Below, piece by piece: positions 30,511 to 39,405 of a stretch of 58,788 nt of DNA. The position numbers and the translations under genes are program-made. How positions within the stretch are numbered: position 1 is the stretch's first letter; each line of letters begins with the position of its first letter. Location: positions 1 through 58,788 of the forward strand of contig JAHHRP010000001.1 of the NCBI GenBank assembly GCA_020025735.1, in the 5' to 3' direction. A model generated the notes under the pieces. The model had not been told where the DNA came from and ran no database searches. It worked only from the letters and a program-made list of their open reading frames with translations. This stretch comes from Evtepia sp. (GTDB taxonomy: Bacteria; Bacillota; Clostridia; Oscillospirales; Oscillospiraceae).

Positions 30511-32363
30511 AGCTACTGCGTCTAACGGCCACCTTTGGTTGTCTGAATGGTGACACCTTGACATTTGGGCCAGGGCTAACGCTGATCGGTGCGCCCAACG
30601 GCGGTGGGAAATCCACTTGGTGTGCGTTTCTTCGGACCATGCTCTATGGTCTGGACACCCGTCAGCGAGATCGGAAAGGGGCTCCAGCTGATAAAAACCG
30701 CTATCGTCCCTGGAGTGGTGCGCCTATGGAGGGCCTGCTGGTCTGTGAATATGAAGGCCAGGTTTTAGAGCTTCGCCGCACCTCTGCTGACGGGATTCCT
30801 ATGGGGACTTTCTGTGCCCGCTACCAAGACAGTAACCTTCCCGTTCCTGGTCTGACAGGGGAGAATGTTGGAGAAATCCTCACAGGCATCAACCAAGAGG
30901 TCTTTGACCGTTCTGTTTTTCTCCGTCAGACGGGACTTGCTGTCAGCCAGAGTCAGGAGCTGGAAAAGCGCATTGCCTCTCTGGTCTCCTCTGGAGAGGA
31001 GGAGATCTCCTTCACGGAGGCACACAATCAATTAAAGGCGTGGCTGCATCGCCGACGCTTCCACAAAAGCGGTCTGCTTCCCCAGTTGGAGAAGGAATCG
31101 GAGGATCTGCGCCAACAACTTTCCCAAACGGCATCTCTGCGCCAGGACCTCGATCAGTGCCAAGCCCGTGCTGCGTCTTTGCGGAAAGAAAAGGCCCAGT
31201 GGGAGACGCACTTTGCCTTAGCGCATGATAAGGTACAGCGTGCAAATGAGGAACGCTGTGCTGCGGCGGCCGCCCAGCTGGAGGCCGCTGAACAGCAGTT
31301 GCAAACACTGTTGTCTCGCCAGGAGGCATTCACCAGGGACTCCTCTGACCATCTATCGGAGCCGCTCCGGGCGCACCAACAAAATCTCGTCCGTCGCCGC
31401 CGGAAGAGATCCGTTGCTTTTGCCGTTGTGCTGCTGCTCTCCTTCTGTGCGGCTGTTCTCTTTGGGGTATCTTTTGTTCCTTCCTCTCCTGTTCGTCTTT
31501 CCCCATTCTTGTTGGTCCTGCCTGTTGTGGTTCTCTGGCTCCTGTTTCTTTTGGCTGTCCTATTCACAGTGTCCTGTGACCGACGGGACCGGCAAGCGAT
31601 ACAGACTCTGCGAGCGCACTTAGAGACCCGCCGGCAGGAGGAAGTGGTGTTATCTCAAGAGATTGCCCAGCAGCAGCTTCAGCGGAGCCACCTCAAAGAA
31701 TACTATGCTGCAATGCTTCAGCAGACTGACACTCCAACTCACCCTCCAGAAGCCGAGCGTTGTCTTGCCTCCCTCCATCATACAGAGCAGGAAATTGCCC
31801 GGCTGCAAGGCCAGCTCACAGCTCTGGGTGATCCAGTGCTTCTGGATGCCCGTCTGGATGAACTGCAAGAGGCTGCTGCAAAGCTCCAAGGGGACTATCA
31901 TGCTCTGGAGATTGCCATGGATGTCTTACAGGAGGCAAACAACCATCTTCACGCTCGATTCTCGCCACAGTTGAGCCAGCGGGCAGGCACCTATTTCCAC
32001 CGTCTGACGCTTGGTCGTTTCTCTCAACTTTCGCTGGATCGCACATTCCAGGCCACCGTTCGGGAAGGTGCTTCTTTGGCGGATCGTCCCTTGGCTTTAC
32101 TCAGCCAGGGCACAGCAGATCAACTGTATCTTTCTCTTCGGCTGGCAGTAGCCGATCTGGTTTTACCTGATCCTCAGGGCTGTCCACTGGTCTTGGATGA
32201 CGCTCTATTGGCTTTTGACGACTCACGTCTGGCAGTGGCCTTGGATGTTCTGACCCAACTGGCGCAAACCAGGCAGGTTTTTCTTTTCACCTGCCAGCAC
32301 CGGGAGTTTTCCTTTCTGCAAGGGCATTCTGATGTTCGCATGGTCACACTGCCCGGCTTCTAA
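30507..32363 (+). CDS. yhaN: SbcC/Rad50-like ATPase with membrane segments (YhaN family)
   Basis: 618 residues. Walker A GAPNGGGKST at about 32-41; long coiled coil from about 190 (QLEKESEDLRQQLSQTASL); two hydrophobic helices at about 300-360 (AFAVVLLLSFCAAVLFGV; FLLVLPVVVLWLLFLLAVLF) in place of a zinc hook; second coiled coil; ABC signature LLSQGTADQLYLSLR and Walker B PLVLDDALLAFDD near the C-terminus. YhaN proteins are membrane-associated relatives of Rad50. It is shorter than typical YhaN (about 960 residues), with less coiled coil. Confidence 0.8.
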   Translation: MKLLRLTATFGCLNGDTLTFGPGLTLIGAPNGGGKSTWCAFLRTMLYGLDTRQRDRKGAPADKNRYRPWSGAPMEGLLVCEYEGQVLELRRTSADGIPMGTFCARYQDSNLPVPGLTGENVGEILTGINQEVFDRSVFLRQTGLAVSQSQELEKRIASLVSSGEEEISFTEAHNQLKAWLHRRRFHKSGLLPQLEKESEDLRQQLSQTASLRQDLDQCQARAASLRKEKAQWETHFALAHDKVQRANEERCAAAAAQLEAAEQQLQTLLSRQEAFTRDSSDHLSEPLRAHQQNLVRRRRKRSVAFAVVLLLSFCAAVLFGVSFVPSSPVRLSPFLLVLPVVVLWLLFLLAVLFTVSCDRRDRQAIQTLRAHLETRRQEEVVLSQEIAQQQLQRSHLKEYYAAMLQQTDTPTHPPEAERCLASLHHTEQEIARLQGQLTALGDPVLLDARLDELQEAAAKLQGDYHALEIAMDVLQEANNHLHARFSPQLSQRAGTYFHRLTLGRFSQLSLDRTFQATVREGASLADRPLALLSQGTADQLYLSLRLAVADLVLPDPQGCPLVLDDALLAFDDSRLAVALDVLTQLAQTRQVFLFTCQHREFSFLQGHSDVRMVTLPGF

Positions 32364-32383
32364 TTTTGTCGTACAATCCATGG

Positions 32384-32412
32384 TTGCCAACAGGAACAAA
32401 GGGGGGTATAAT
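32384..32412 (+). promoter_or_regulatory. sigma-A type promoter of lepB
   Basis: TTGCCA (32384-32389), exactly 17 bases, TATAAT (32407-32412), 43 bases before the lepB start. Close to consensus. Confidence 0.8.
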
Positions 32413-32454
32413 AGAAAAATCAACCCATTCAGTTGCAAAGGAGGTCCCCCCCTT

Positions 32455-33114
32455 ATGTCCCACTTTCTTCCGCCGGATGCGCCGAACAGAGCATCGTTGT
32501 CCTCGGACGAGGCCGTCTCTTCTCAACCTTCCGACACGGCCCAGGCAGGACAGACTCCCCCGAAAGAAAAACGACCTGGCGCATTCGGTGCTGACATAAA
32601 CGGCTGGCTTCAGGCCCTAGCTTTTGCTTTGGTTTTCCTGCTGATTCTGTTCACTTTTGTTGGCCGTGTCATTGGTGTCGATGGACACTCCATGGACCCT
32701 ACCCTCAATGACAAGGATATGCTCTTTCTCCAAAATTTTGCCTACCAGCCCCAGCAAGGGGACATTGTTGTCCTGCACAAAGATTTTGGTGACATCACAA
32801 CGCCCATTGTTAAGCGCGTGATTGCCACGGGCGGCCAGACGGTAGAGATCGACTACGACCGTAGTACCGTGTATGTCGATGGGCAGCCACTGGAGGAGGA
32901 CTATATTTTGGAACCAATGCTCCCTCCTTCTACGCCTTATGCACAAGGCACCTATTGGGAGGTTCCCGAAGGCTGTGTGTTCGTCATGGGGGACAACCGT
33001 AATAATTCTTCCGACAGTCGAGATGAGCGTCTTGGGCCTATCGACGAGCGCTATATTCTTGGGAATGCTGTCGCCACACTGCTTCCTTTCCAGCACGCTG
33101 GGCTGATTGGTTAA
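32455..33114 (+). CDS. lepB: signal peptidase I
   Basis: 219 residues from ATG 32455, chosen because AAAGGAGG lies 10 bases upstream; the frame is open back to 32332 with no ribosome site. A Pro/Ser-rich cytoplasmic N-terminus of about 45 residues, one membrane helix (ALAFALVFLLILFTFV), then catalytic Ser in GHSMDPTL and catalytic Lys in PIVKRVIATGGQTV, with box E GDNRNNSSDSR. It removes signal peptides from secreted proteins such as the SLH protein in this window. Confidence 0.95.
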   Translation: MSHFLPPDAPNRASLSSDEAVSSQPSDTAQAGQTPPKEKRPGAFGADINGWLQALAFALVFLLILFTFVGRVIGVDGHSMDPTLNDKDMLFLQNFAYQPQQGDIVVLHKDFGDITTPIVKRVIATGGQTVEIDYDRSTVYVDGQPLEEDYILEPMLPPSTPYAQGTYWEVPEGCVFVMGDNRNNSSDSRDERLGPIDERYILGNAVATLLPFQHAGLIG

Positions 33115-33126
33115 GGGGGTGAGCGT

Positions 33127-33366
33127 GTGCGATTGGACAAATGGCTCAAGGTTTCCCGTCTCATCAAGCGGCGCACCGTAGCCAACGATGCCTGTGACAA
33201 TGAGCGTATCTCTGTCAACGGTCGGGTGGTCAAGGCTTCCTATGATGTAAAGGTCGGTGATCGTCTGGAGATCCGCTTTGGTGCTCGGACTGTTTCTGTG
33301 GAAGTTCTCTCGGTGGTTGAGCAAAAGGGCAAAGAAAACGCTGTTTTCATGTACAAAGAACTGTAA
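33127..33366 (+). CDS. rqcP: S4-domain RNA-binding protein, RqcP/YabO/Hsp15 type
   Basis: 79 residues: MRLDKWLKVSRLIKRRTVANDACDNE is the S4 fold, followed by VNGRVVKASYDVKVGD. In Firmicutes RqcP binds 50S-peptidyl-tRNA complexes and supports alanine tailing with RqcH. GTG start 12 bases after lepB, with GGGGGTGAG upstream; likely cotranscribed with lepB. Confidence 0.85.
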   Translation: MRLDKWLKVSRLIKRRTVANDACDNERISVNGRVVKASYDVKVGDRLEIRFGARTVSVEVLSVVEQKGKENAVFMYKEL

Positions 33367-33414
33367 TTAAAAAGGATGGGTGCTGTACCGAGTACAGCAC
33401 CCATCCTTTTTAAT
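33366..33414. terminator. bidirectional terminator between rqcP and the MATE gene
   Basis: A 22-bp perfect stem (33366-33387 with 33393-33414) with a 5-base loop; A-run on one side and T-run on the other. It overlaps the last codons of the MATE gene. Confidence 0.85.
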
Positions 33415-34741
33415 ATCCATACTGTTTTCTCTTTCCCTTGAGGAAGGCGGCTGAGACCAGCAAGGCAGGCACTTCTGCCACAGCCACGGCCAGCCACACG
33501 CCATCCAAGGCAAGCACTTGCGGCAGCAGCAAAACCGCTGCCACCTGAAAGACTAAGGTTCGCAGGAATGCGATGACGGCTGAAACCACGCCATTGTTCA
33601 GGGCAGTAAAGAACGCAGAACTCCACAGATTCAAACCCATGGCTAAAAACGCCAGAGCATACAGCCGGAAGCCCCGTAGGGTGAGGGCATACAGGCTAGG
33701 ATCATACTTGGTAAAGGCCCCCACAAGCAGGGCAGCCAAAGCCTCTGCCATCAGAGTCAGCAGCACCCCAGCCACAGCCACTAGGCGTCTGCTCATCTGA
33801 AACAAGTTGTGCAATTCCTCCCGGTTCCCGGCTCCATAGTGGTAACTGACCAGGGGCGCGCTCCCCAGGGCAAAGCCCAGATAGGTTCCTGTAAAGACAA
33901 AGTTGACATACATGAGCACGCTGTAAGCGGCCACGCCGTCTTCCCCCACCAGCGCCATGAGCTGGAAGTTATATAGGATGTTCACCAACGAAGCCGACAG
34001 ATTGGCAACCATTTCTGACGATCCATTGACACAGGCTTGTCCCAAGATTTTTCCATAAAATCGTCGAGGCCTACGCAAACGGAGCAGGCTGTTGTTCTTC
34101 CTGGCAAAATAGACCAGAGGGATTCCGCTTCCCACCAGCTGGCCGGCCACGGTAGCAGCTGCTGCACCTGCCAGACCCCAGTGAAAGCCGACGATAAACA
34201 CCGCATCCAGCACCATATTGGTCACACCTGAGGCAATGTTAATTTTCAGACTCAGCCCAGGTTTCTCCGCAGCCACAAAGAAGCACTGGAAGGCGGACTG
34301 AAGCATAAAAGCTGTCTGTCCACCAAACAATATTCTGCCATATAGGATGGTGTCCTTCAGCAGATCTCCTTCCGCTCCTAGTGCTGCGGCGATCTGAGGC
34401 GTAAAGGCCACGCCCAACACAGACAGGAGCAAGCCGACTGCTAACGTCAGGTAGATGAGTTGGGAGAAGTATTCCTGGGCCAGTGTTTCCTTTTCTTCCC
34501 CCAAGGTACGGGCCACCACAGCACTGCCGCCGGTACCCACCATGAAGGCGATTGTGCACAAGGCCATGCACACAGGGAAGATGAGGTTTACTGCTGCCAG
34601 GGCTGTTTTGCCCACGAAATTAGACACAAACACGCCATCGACAATGCTGTATAGGGACATAAAGATCATCATCACGATGGTAGGCATCGTAAAGCGGAGC
34701 AGGCGGAAGTAAGTAAAGTGGCTGGAAAGTGAAATGTGCAC
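33410..34741 (-). CDS. MATE-family multidrug exporter
   Basis: 443 residues, about 12 membrane helices, in the MATE size range. LLRFTMPTIVMMIFMSLYSIVDGVFVSNFVGKTALAAVNLIFP is the conserved first repeat and the second appears after about residue 230 (VNGSSEMVANLSASLVNILYN). Such proteins export cationic drugs or metabolites using Na+ or H+. GTG 34741 has AAGGAG 7 bases upstream; longer reading to 35044 overlaps the regulator. It starts 2 bases after the MarR stop, so the two are cotranscribed. Confidence 0.9.
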   Translation of the reverse strand: MHISLSSHFTYFRLLRFTMPTIVMMIFMSLYSIVDGVFVSNFVGKTALAAVNLIFPVCMALCTIAFMVGTGGSAVVARTLGEEKETLAQEYFSQLIYLTLAVGLLLSVLGVAFTPQIAAALGAEGDLLKDTILYGRILFGGQTAFMLQSAFQCFFVAAEKPGLSLKINIASGVTNMVLDAVFIVGFHWGLAGAAAATVAGQLVGSGIPLVYFARKNNSLLRLRRPRRFYGKILGQACVNGSSEMVANLSASLVNILYNFQLMALVGEDGVAAYSVLMYVNFVFTGTYLGFALGSAPLVSYHYGAGNREELHNLFQMSRRLVAVAGVLLTLMAEALAALLVGAFTKYDPSLYALTLRGFRLYALAFLAMGLNLWSSAFFTALNNGVVSAVIAFLRTLVFQVAAVLLLPQVLALDGVWLAVAVAEVPALLVSAAFLKGKRKQYGY

Positions 34742-34743
34742 GT

Positions 34744-35187
34744 CTATTCTCCTTTTCTGCATCCCAGCACCCGCTGGTGGATTGTCACATACTTTCGGTT
34801 CAAGTCCAACAGGGTTTGCATCTCCTCCTGTGTCATCTCTGCAATGACCTGGTTTTCCTGTTGAAATACGGGGTCTAAGACGTCCTCTATCTTCTGTCGC
34901 CCTGCTGGGGTGAGGTGGATTTGTCGCTCTCGTCTTGCCCCATGCTCTACTGTCAGGTAGCCCTTTTTCTCCAACGCCTTGATGGAGGAATGAATGGTCT
35001 GCTTGCTGGCGTAGAAATGCTGGGCGATGTCCCTCTGAGCGCATCCGTCTCCCAGTTCTGCTAAGGCGTACAAGATCAAAAAGCCACTGTCAGACAGTCC
35101 TGCCCGGACTGCTATGGCGTGATAGGTTTCATCCATTGCCTTATACATTCGATTTAGTTCCTGAACTTCTGGTCTCAGCTGGATCAT
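34744..35187 (-). CDS. MarR-family transcriptional regulator
   Basis: 147 residues with a winged helix: DSGFLILYALAELGDGCAQRDIAQHFYASKQTIHSSIKALEKKGYLTVEHGARRERQIHLTPAG. MarR proteins are ligand-released repressors that usually control a neighbouring exporter. ATG 35187 has AGGAGG 7 bases away. Two matching palindromes lie over the promoter, so autorepression plus control of the MATE gene is expected. Confidence 0.9.
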   Translation of the reverse strand: MIQLRPEVQELNRMYKAMDETYHAIAVRAGLSDSGFLILYALAELGDGCAQRDIAQHFYASKQTIHSSIKALEKKGYLTVEHGARRERQIHLTPAGRQKIEDVLDPVFQQENQVIAEMTQEEMQTLLDLNRKYVTIHQRVLGCRKGE

Positions 35188-35203
35188 CACACTGCCTCCT
35201 CTG

Positions 35204-35217
35204 GTCCGATTTCGGAC
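35204..35217. promoter_or_regulatory. MarR operator, downstream copy
   Basis: GTCCGAttTCGGAC, a perfect 6-bp inverted repeat with 2-base centre, just downstream of the -10 and near the expected transcription start. Confidence 0.75.
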
Positions 35218-35225
35218 TATAAGAT

Positions 35226-35255
35226 AGTATATCGTCCGAACTCGGACTTTGTCAA
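35226..35255 (-). promoter_or_regulatory. sigma-A type promoter of the marR-MATE operon
   Basis: Minus strand: TTGACA (35255-35250), an 18-base spacer, TATACT (35231-35226). The upstream operator fills the spacer. Confidence 0.8.
35234..35247. promoter_or_regulatory. MarR operator, upstream copy
   Basis: GTCCGAacTCGGAC, same arms as the other copy, centre 30 bases away (about three helical turns), lying between -35 and -10. Confidence 0.75.
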
Positions 35256-35270
35256 TCTTTTTTACAAATA

Positions 35271-35304
35271 GAAACAGCCCCAGCGCAAATTCGCTGGAGC
35301 TGTT
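35271..35304 (-). terminator. terminator of hup
   Basis: A 13-bp stem (35273-35285 with 35292-35304) containing a pair that is G-U in the minus-strand RNA but C-A on the other strand, so it is meant for minus-strand transcripts. A T-rich tail follows on the minus strand. It isolates hup from the marR promoter. Confidence 0.75.
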
Positions 35305-35322
35305 GAGGGTTCTGTATTAAAA

Positions 35323-35598
35323 TTACTGATCCACTGCATCCTTGAGTGCCTTTCCGGCTTTAAAGGTCGGCACTTTGGTGGCGGGGATGGGAATGTCCTC
35401 GCCAGTTTTAGGGTTTCGGCCCATGCGCTCGGCACGCACCTTTGTTTCAAAGGCGCCAAAGCCAACGATCTGGACCTTCTCTTCCTCGGTTAGAGCCTTT
35501 GTAATCAGGTTGATGGCAGCGTTCAGGCCGATCTCCACGTTTTTCCGGGAGAATCCGGTCTCCTCGGCAACGCTCAGGATCAGTTCAGTTTTGTTCAT
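35323..35598 (-). CDS. hup: HU-type nucleoid DNA-binding protein
   Basis: 91 residues, exact HU length: MNKTELILSVAEETGFSRKN, then VQIVGFGAFETKVRAERMGRNPKTGEDIPIPATKVPTFKAGKALKDAV, including the RNP beta-arm that intercalates into DNA. ATG 35598 has AAAGGG 8 bases away. Its start overlaps the mazG end by 14 bases, so both are on one transcript. Confidence 0.95.
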   Translation of the reverse strand: MNKTELILSVAEETGFSRKNVEIGLNAAINLITKALTEEEKVQIVGFGAFETKVRAERMGRNPKTGEDIPIPATKVPTFKAGKALKDAVDQ

Positions 35599-36394
35599 TG
35601 TCATTACCCTTTCTCTCTTGGTTTTCCGGGTGTTTTTCCCGGTTCCACAATGCCATAAGGGCGGACACATCCAGGTCTTTCATGTCTTTTCCCTGGGCCG
35701 TGACCGCCGCTTCCACCCCAGCAAAGCGGCGCACGAATTTTTCGCACGTCCCTGCCAGGGCATCCTCGGCATCTATTTGAAAGAACCGGGCGATCTTCAC
35801 CGCCGCAAACAGGACATCTCCCAGTTCTTCCTCTACGTTGGTGTCATCCGCCACAGCGGATTTCAGCTCATCCATCTCTTCCTCCAGCTTCTCCATCGCA
35901 GCCTGAACATTTGGCCACTCGAAACCGGCCTTGGCCGCCTTGATCTGGAGTTTTTCTGCCCGCCACAGACCGGGCAGGCTCTTTGCCACCCCTTGAAGGG
36001 TCTCGGTATAGGTCGCCTGCCCCTTCTCCTGGCGTTTCAGATCCTCCCAGCTTGCAGTCTCTTCCCCGCCGCCAAAGACATGGGGATGCCGGAAGATGAG
36101 TTTTTTGCAGATCCCATCTGCCACATCGTCCAGCGTGAAGCGTCCGGCATCCTCCTCAATGGAGGCGTGGAAGAGGACTTGCAGCAGAACATCTCCCAGT
36201 TCCTCTTTCAGGTGAACGGGATCCCCTTCGTCGATGGCCTCGGCCACCTCATAGGCTTCCTCGATAAAGTTTCGGCGGATACTCTCATGGCTCTGTGCGG
36301 CATCCCAAGGGCACCCCCCTGGCCCGCGCAGCAATGCCACCAACTGGCGCAGATCTTCGACCTTATAAGCTTCTTTTCGTTCAAAGTTTATCAT
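35585..36394 (-). CDS. mazG: nucleoside triphosphate pyrophosphohydrolase
   Basis: 269 residues with two MazG domains: CPWDAAQSHESIRRNFIEEAYEVAEAI...LKEELGDVLLQVLFHA and EKLEEEMDELKSA...VEEELGDVLFAAVKIARF, carrying the paired Glu/Asp metal ligands. It hydrolyses NTPs to NMP and pyrophosphate, clearing aberrant nucleotides. Overlaps hup; same order is common in Firmicutes (spoVB-mazG-hup). Confidence 0.9.
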   Translation of the reverse strand: MINFERKEAYKVEDLRQLVALLRGPGGCPWDAAQSHESIRRNFIEEAYEVAEAIDEGDPVHLKEELGDVLLQVLFHASIEEDAGRFTLDDVADGICKKLIFRHPHVFGGGEETASWEDLKRQEKGQATYTETLQGVAKSLPGLWRAEKLQIKAAKAGFEWPNVQAAMEKLEEEMDELKSAVADDTNVEEELGDVLFAAVKIARFFQIDAEDALAGTCEKFVRRFAGVEAAVTAQGKDMKDLDVSALMALWNREKHPENQERKGNDNEQN

Positions 36395-36464
36395 AATCTA
36401 TCGTACCAATTCTGTTGTCTCAATTCCTTCTGGCTATTGATTGCCGCAGCATGGCTTTGCATTT

Positions 36465-38057
36465 TTATTTAATCCGCAGCAGCTTTGCAAGCTTATCGCC
36501 TTTTGGCATTAAGGAGAGGTCATCTCTGGAAACAATCCGCAGCAGCAGGACCAGCACGCCATAGATCACAGCCCCGGCCACAATGGCCCCGGCCACGGAA
36601 AGGGTGTTGCCAAGATGATCCACCAGCAATCCATAGGCAGCCCAGGCAGCAGCTCCCATCACAATTGCTGCAATGGTTGGCTTCACAAACACGCGCAGAT
36701 ATTGTGGGGGATAGGGGGTCACTTTTTTGATGGCTGTCAGTTCCAGCACTGCCACCAGCACAAAGCACACCAAGGTTCCCAGAGGGGCGCCTTTGATCCC
36801 TATGGAGGGCATTTGGACCAACAGGAAATTCACCAGCAGCTTCACAGCGCTGCCGATGGCGATGAACCAGATGGGCAGCCCAGCCCGGCCATTGGCCTGA
36901 AGGATGGCATTGCACAGGAGCATAATACATACAAAAACGGAAGCAATTCCTAGGACAAACAGGCAGTGACTGGCCACTTCTTGGTTGGTCTCAGGATAGA
37001 GCATCTGGATGATTGGTCCAGACAGCACAGCCAGGCCAATCCCTGCTGGCATAGCCAGTAGGGCTCCCACCCGCAGGGTAGACTCCGCAATTTTTCCAGC
37101 TCCCAGGGCATCTTTCTTAGTAAGGGCCGCAGAGACCGCAGGAACGATACAAGCGGTCAGGGACACCATGAATGCTGCGGGCAGGTTATAAATGGTCACT
37201 GCTTTCTGATAGCAGCCATACAAGCTCACCGCCAGCTGTTCTGTGTAGCCCAGAGCGCTTTGCAGGAGATTCTGCACCTGGACAGTATCCAGATAGGTTG
37301 TGATGGGGACTACGGAAGAACTAAGGGTAATTGGGACCGCAATCGCCATGAGGGTTTTTAAGATATGACCTGGGCGATCGGGCGGATCCTCCGTTGCCAC
37401 TGCGTTCTTTTTTCCGTGGTGTCTGTGGTGGTGGATGATGAGGTAGACGAGGGAGACAAATCCACTGACTGTCACCCCGCCGATGGCTCCGGCAGCAGAG
37501 AACTCACTGCCGAACCCCAGATAGAGGATGTACCAAGCCAGCGCCAATCCCACGCCCAATTTGGTGAGGGCCTCCAGCACCTGGGAAACCGCTGTAGGCA
37601 CCATGTCTGAGTGTCCCTGGGCATAACCTCGGTAGGCAGACATCGCACATACAAAGAAGCAGGACAGCGCCATAGCCCGCACCGCTGGAGCCGCGAGACT
37701 ATCTCCCTGCAAATCGGCCAGCGATTGGGCAAAGGCGAACATGACCAAGCTGCTGATGGTTCCTAAGATCACGAAGGTTACCCAAGCCACTCGAAAGACT
37801 CGGTTGACTTGGTTCCCTCGGTTGAGGGCATTGGCTTCAGAGATTGTTTTGGACATGGCCACAGGCAGGCCGGCGGTCGAGACCATGAGGAGCAGGTTGT
37901 AGATGGCATAGGCGTTATTGAAGTGACCGAAACCCACATCGCCCAAGATTCTCCCCAAGGGGATCTTATAGAGTGCGCCGATGATCTTTACGATTGCGAT
38001 ACTGGCGGCCAAGATGGCCGCACCGCCGAAAAATGTGTTGGTTTTTTGCTCTTTCAA
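36465..38057 (-). CDS. SpoVB-like MOP-superfamily lipid/polysaccharide flippase
   Basis: 530 residues, about 14 membrane helices. NTFFGGAAILAASIAIVKIIGALYKIPLGRILGDVGFGHFNNAYAIYNLLLMVSTAGLPVAMSKTISE is typical of SpoVB/YtgP proteins, which flip lipid-linked peptidoglycan precursors, in SpoVB's case for the spore cortex. TTG 38057 is preceded by GGAGGG at 10 bases; the ORF to 38117 overlaps mtaD and lacks a site. Which lipid it moves cannot be told. Confidence 0.8.
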   Translation of the reverse strand: MKEQKTNTFFGGAAILAASIAIVKIIGALYKIPLGRILGDVGFGHFNNAYAIYNLLLMVSTAGLPVAMSKTISEANALNRGNQVNRVFRVAWVTFVILGTISSLVMFAFAQSLADLQGDSLAAPAVRAMALSCFFVCAMSAYRGYAQGHSDMVPTAVSQVLEALTKLGVGLALAWYILYLGFGSEFSAAGAIGGVTVSGFVSLVYLIIHHHRHHGKKNAVATEDPPDRPGHILKTLMAIAVPITLSSSVVPITTYLDTVQVQNLLQSALGYTEQLAVSLYGCYQKAVTIYNLPAAFMVSLTACIVPAVSAALTKKDALGAGKIAESTLRVGALLAMPAGIGLAVLSGPIIQMLYPETNQEVASHCLFVLGIASVFVCIMLLCNAILQANGRAGLPIWFIAIGSAVKLLVNFLLVQMPSIGIKGAPLGTLVCFVLVAVLELTAIKKVTPYPPQYLRVFVKPTIAAIVMGAAAWAAYGLLVDHLGNTLSVAGAIVAGAVIYGVLVLLLRIVSRDDLSLMPKGDKLAKLLRIK

Positions 38058-38076
38058 AACAGCTGATCCCTCCGAT

Positions 38077-39396
38077 TTACAGGGCTTTGTCTGCCCCGAA
38101 GAGCAGGGGCAAGGCATAATTTTTCACCTCGTCCTTGATTTTTTCCAGGTCCAAGGTTAAGAAGGTTCCATCCTTGTATATGATTTTCCCTCTGGCCATA
38201 TTCATCACCACATCGTTTCCTCTTGCAGTATACACCAGGTTATCTGCCACACTGTGACAGGGTGTAAGACTAGGCCGATCGAAGTCTACCAAGATAAGGT
38301 CTGCGGTGTATCCTGGGGCAATCTGACCTGTTTTACGGCCCAAGGCAGTGGCACCGTCTCGGGTCGCCATAGCCAGCGCATCCTGGGGCAGCAGGGCCAA
38401 GGGGTCATGGGTGACGCCGTTGTGAAGGATGGCAGCAAATTTCATCTCCTCGAACATATCCAGGTTGTTGTTGGAGGAAACGCCGTCGGTGCCCAGGGCG
38501 ATGTTCACCCCAGCCTTTTTCATGGCGGGGATCCAAGCCACCCCGGAACCCAGTTTTAGGTTAGAGACAGGGTTGTGGACGCAGGACACGCCTTTTTCTA
38601 CCATAGTAGCCCAGTCCTCCTCGGTGGTCCAAACACAGTGCGCTGCGATGGCCCGGGTATCCCACACGCCATAGCGGTCCAGGATCTGGATAGGGGTCTT
38701 TCCCCATCGCTGCTTGGATGCCTCATGCTCTGCCTGCGTCTCGGAGACGTGGACGTGCATTCCCAGCCCTTTTTTCTGGGCATAGTCTGCCATCCACTTC
38801 CACAGGGGCACGTTTGAGGTATACTCCCCATGGATAGACGCATCCACTAAGATCTGTCCTGCGCCAGCACCGTGCCATTCTTCGGTCAGCTGACGCTGGT
38901 TCTCGCAGTCTTTACAGGTTTCTGGACCAAATGCGTCTGATGCACCAAAGTACACCCCGCCGCAGGAGAGGTTGGCACTGATGCCCGCCTCCAGCACAGT
39001 TTGCGCGATGGCTGGGGTAAACATATACATATCGGCGATGGTGGTCACACCACCGGCGATGAGTTCTGCCAAGGCCAGTCCCGCGCCTGCTTGGACCGCA
39101 CGGCTGTCTAACTTAGCCTCAGCAGGAAAGATCCACTGATTGAGCCAAGTCTGCAAGTCACAGCCTCCGCCATACCCCCGCAAGAGCGTCATGGGGATGT
39201 GGGTGTGGGCATTCACCAGTCCAGGCATAAGGACATTATTTTTCCCATCGATTTCCTGGTCAAAGGGTCCCTGCGGTCTCTGGTTTCCTACTGAGAGGAT
39301 CGTATCTCCTTCCACTACCACATAGGCCCCTTCCAACAGGGTATTCTCCTGATCCATCAACAGCGCCCGGCAGTGATGCAGCAAAATTCGTTTCAT
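38077..39396 (-). CDS. mtaD: 5-methylthioadenosine/S-adenosylhomocysteine deaminase
   Basis: 439-residue amidohydrolase. Metal ligands in MPGLVNAHTHIPMTLLRG, the HVHVSETQAEHE and AIAAHCVW histidines, and LGTDGVSSNNNLDMFEEM. MtaD-type enzymes deaminate MTA, SAH and adenosine to inosyl compounds. It sits 9 bases after punA, which would cleave the resulting nucleosides, a coherent purine salvage pair. Confidence 0.9.
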   Translation of the reverse strand: MKRILLHHCRALLMDQENTLLEGAYVVVEGDTILSVGNQRPQGPFDQEIDGKNNVLMPGLVNAHTHIPMTLLRGYGGGCDLQTWLNQWIFPAEAKLDSRAVQAGAGLALAELIAGGVTTIADMYMFTPAIAQTVLEAGISANLSCGGVYFGASDAFGPETCKDCENQRQLTEEWHGAGAGQILVDASIHGEYTSNVPLWKWMADYAQKKGLGMHVHVSETQAEHEASKQRWGKTPIQILDRYGVWDTRAIAAHCVWTTEEDWATMVEKGVSCVHNPVSNLKLGSGVAWIPAMKKAGVNIALGTDGVSSNNNLDMFEEMKFAAILHNGVTHDPLALLPQDALAMATRDGATALGRKTGQIAPGYTADLILVDFDRPSLTPCHSVADNLVYTARGNDVVMNMARGKIIYKDGTFLTLDLEKIKDEVKNYALPLLFGADKAL

Positions 39397-39405
39397 ACCG
39401 TCTCC

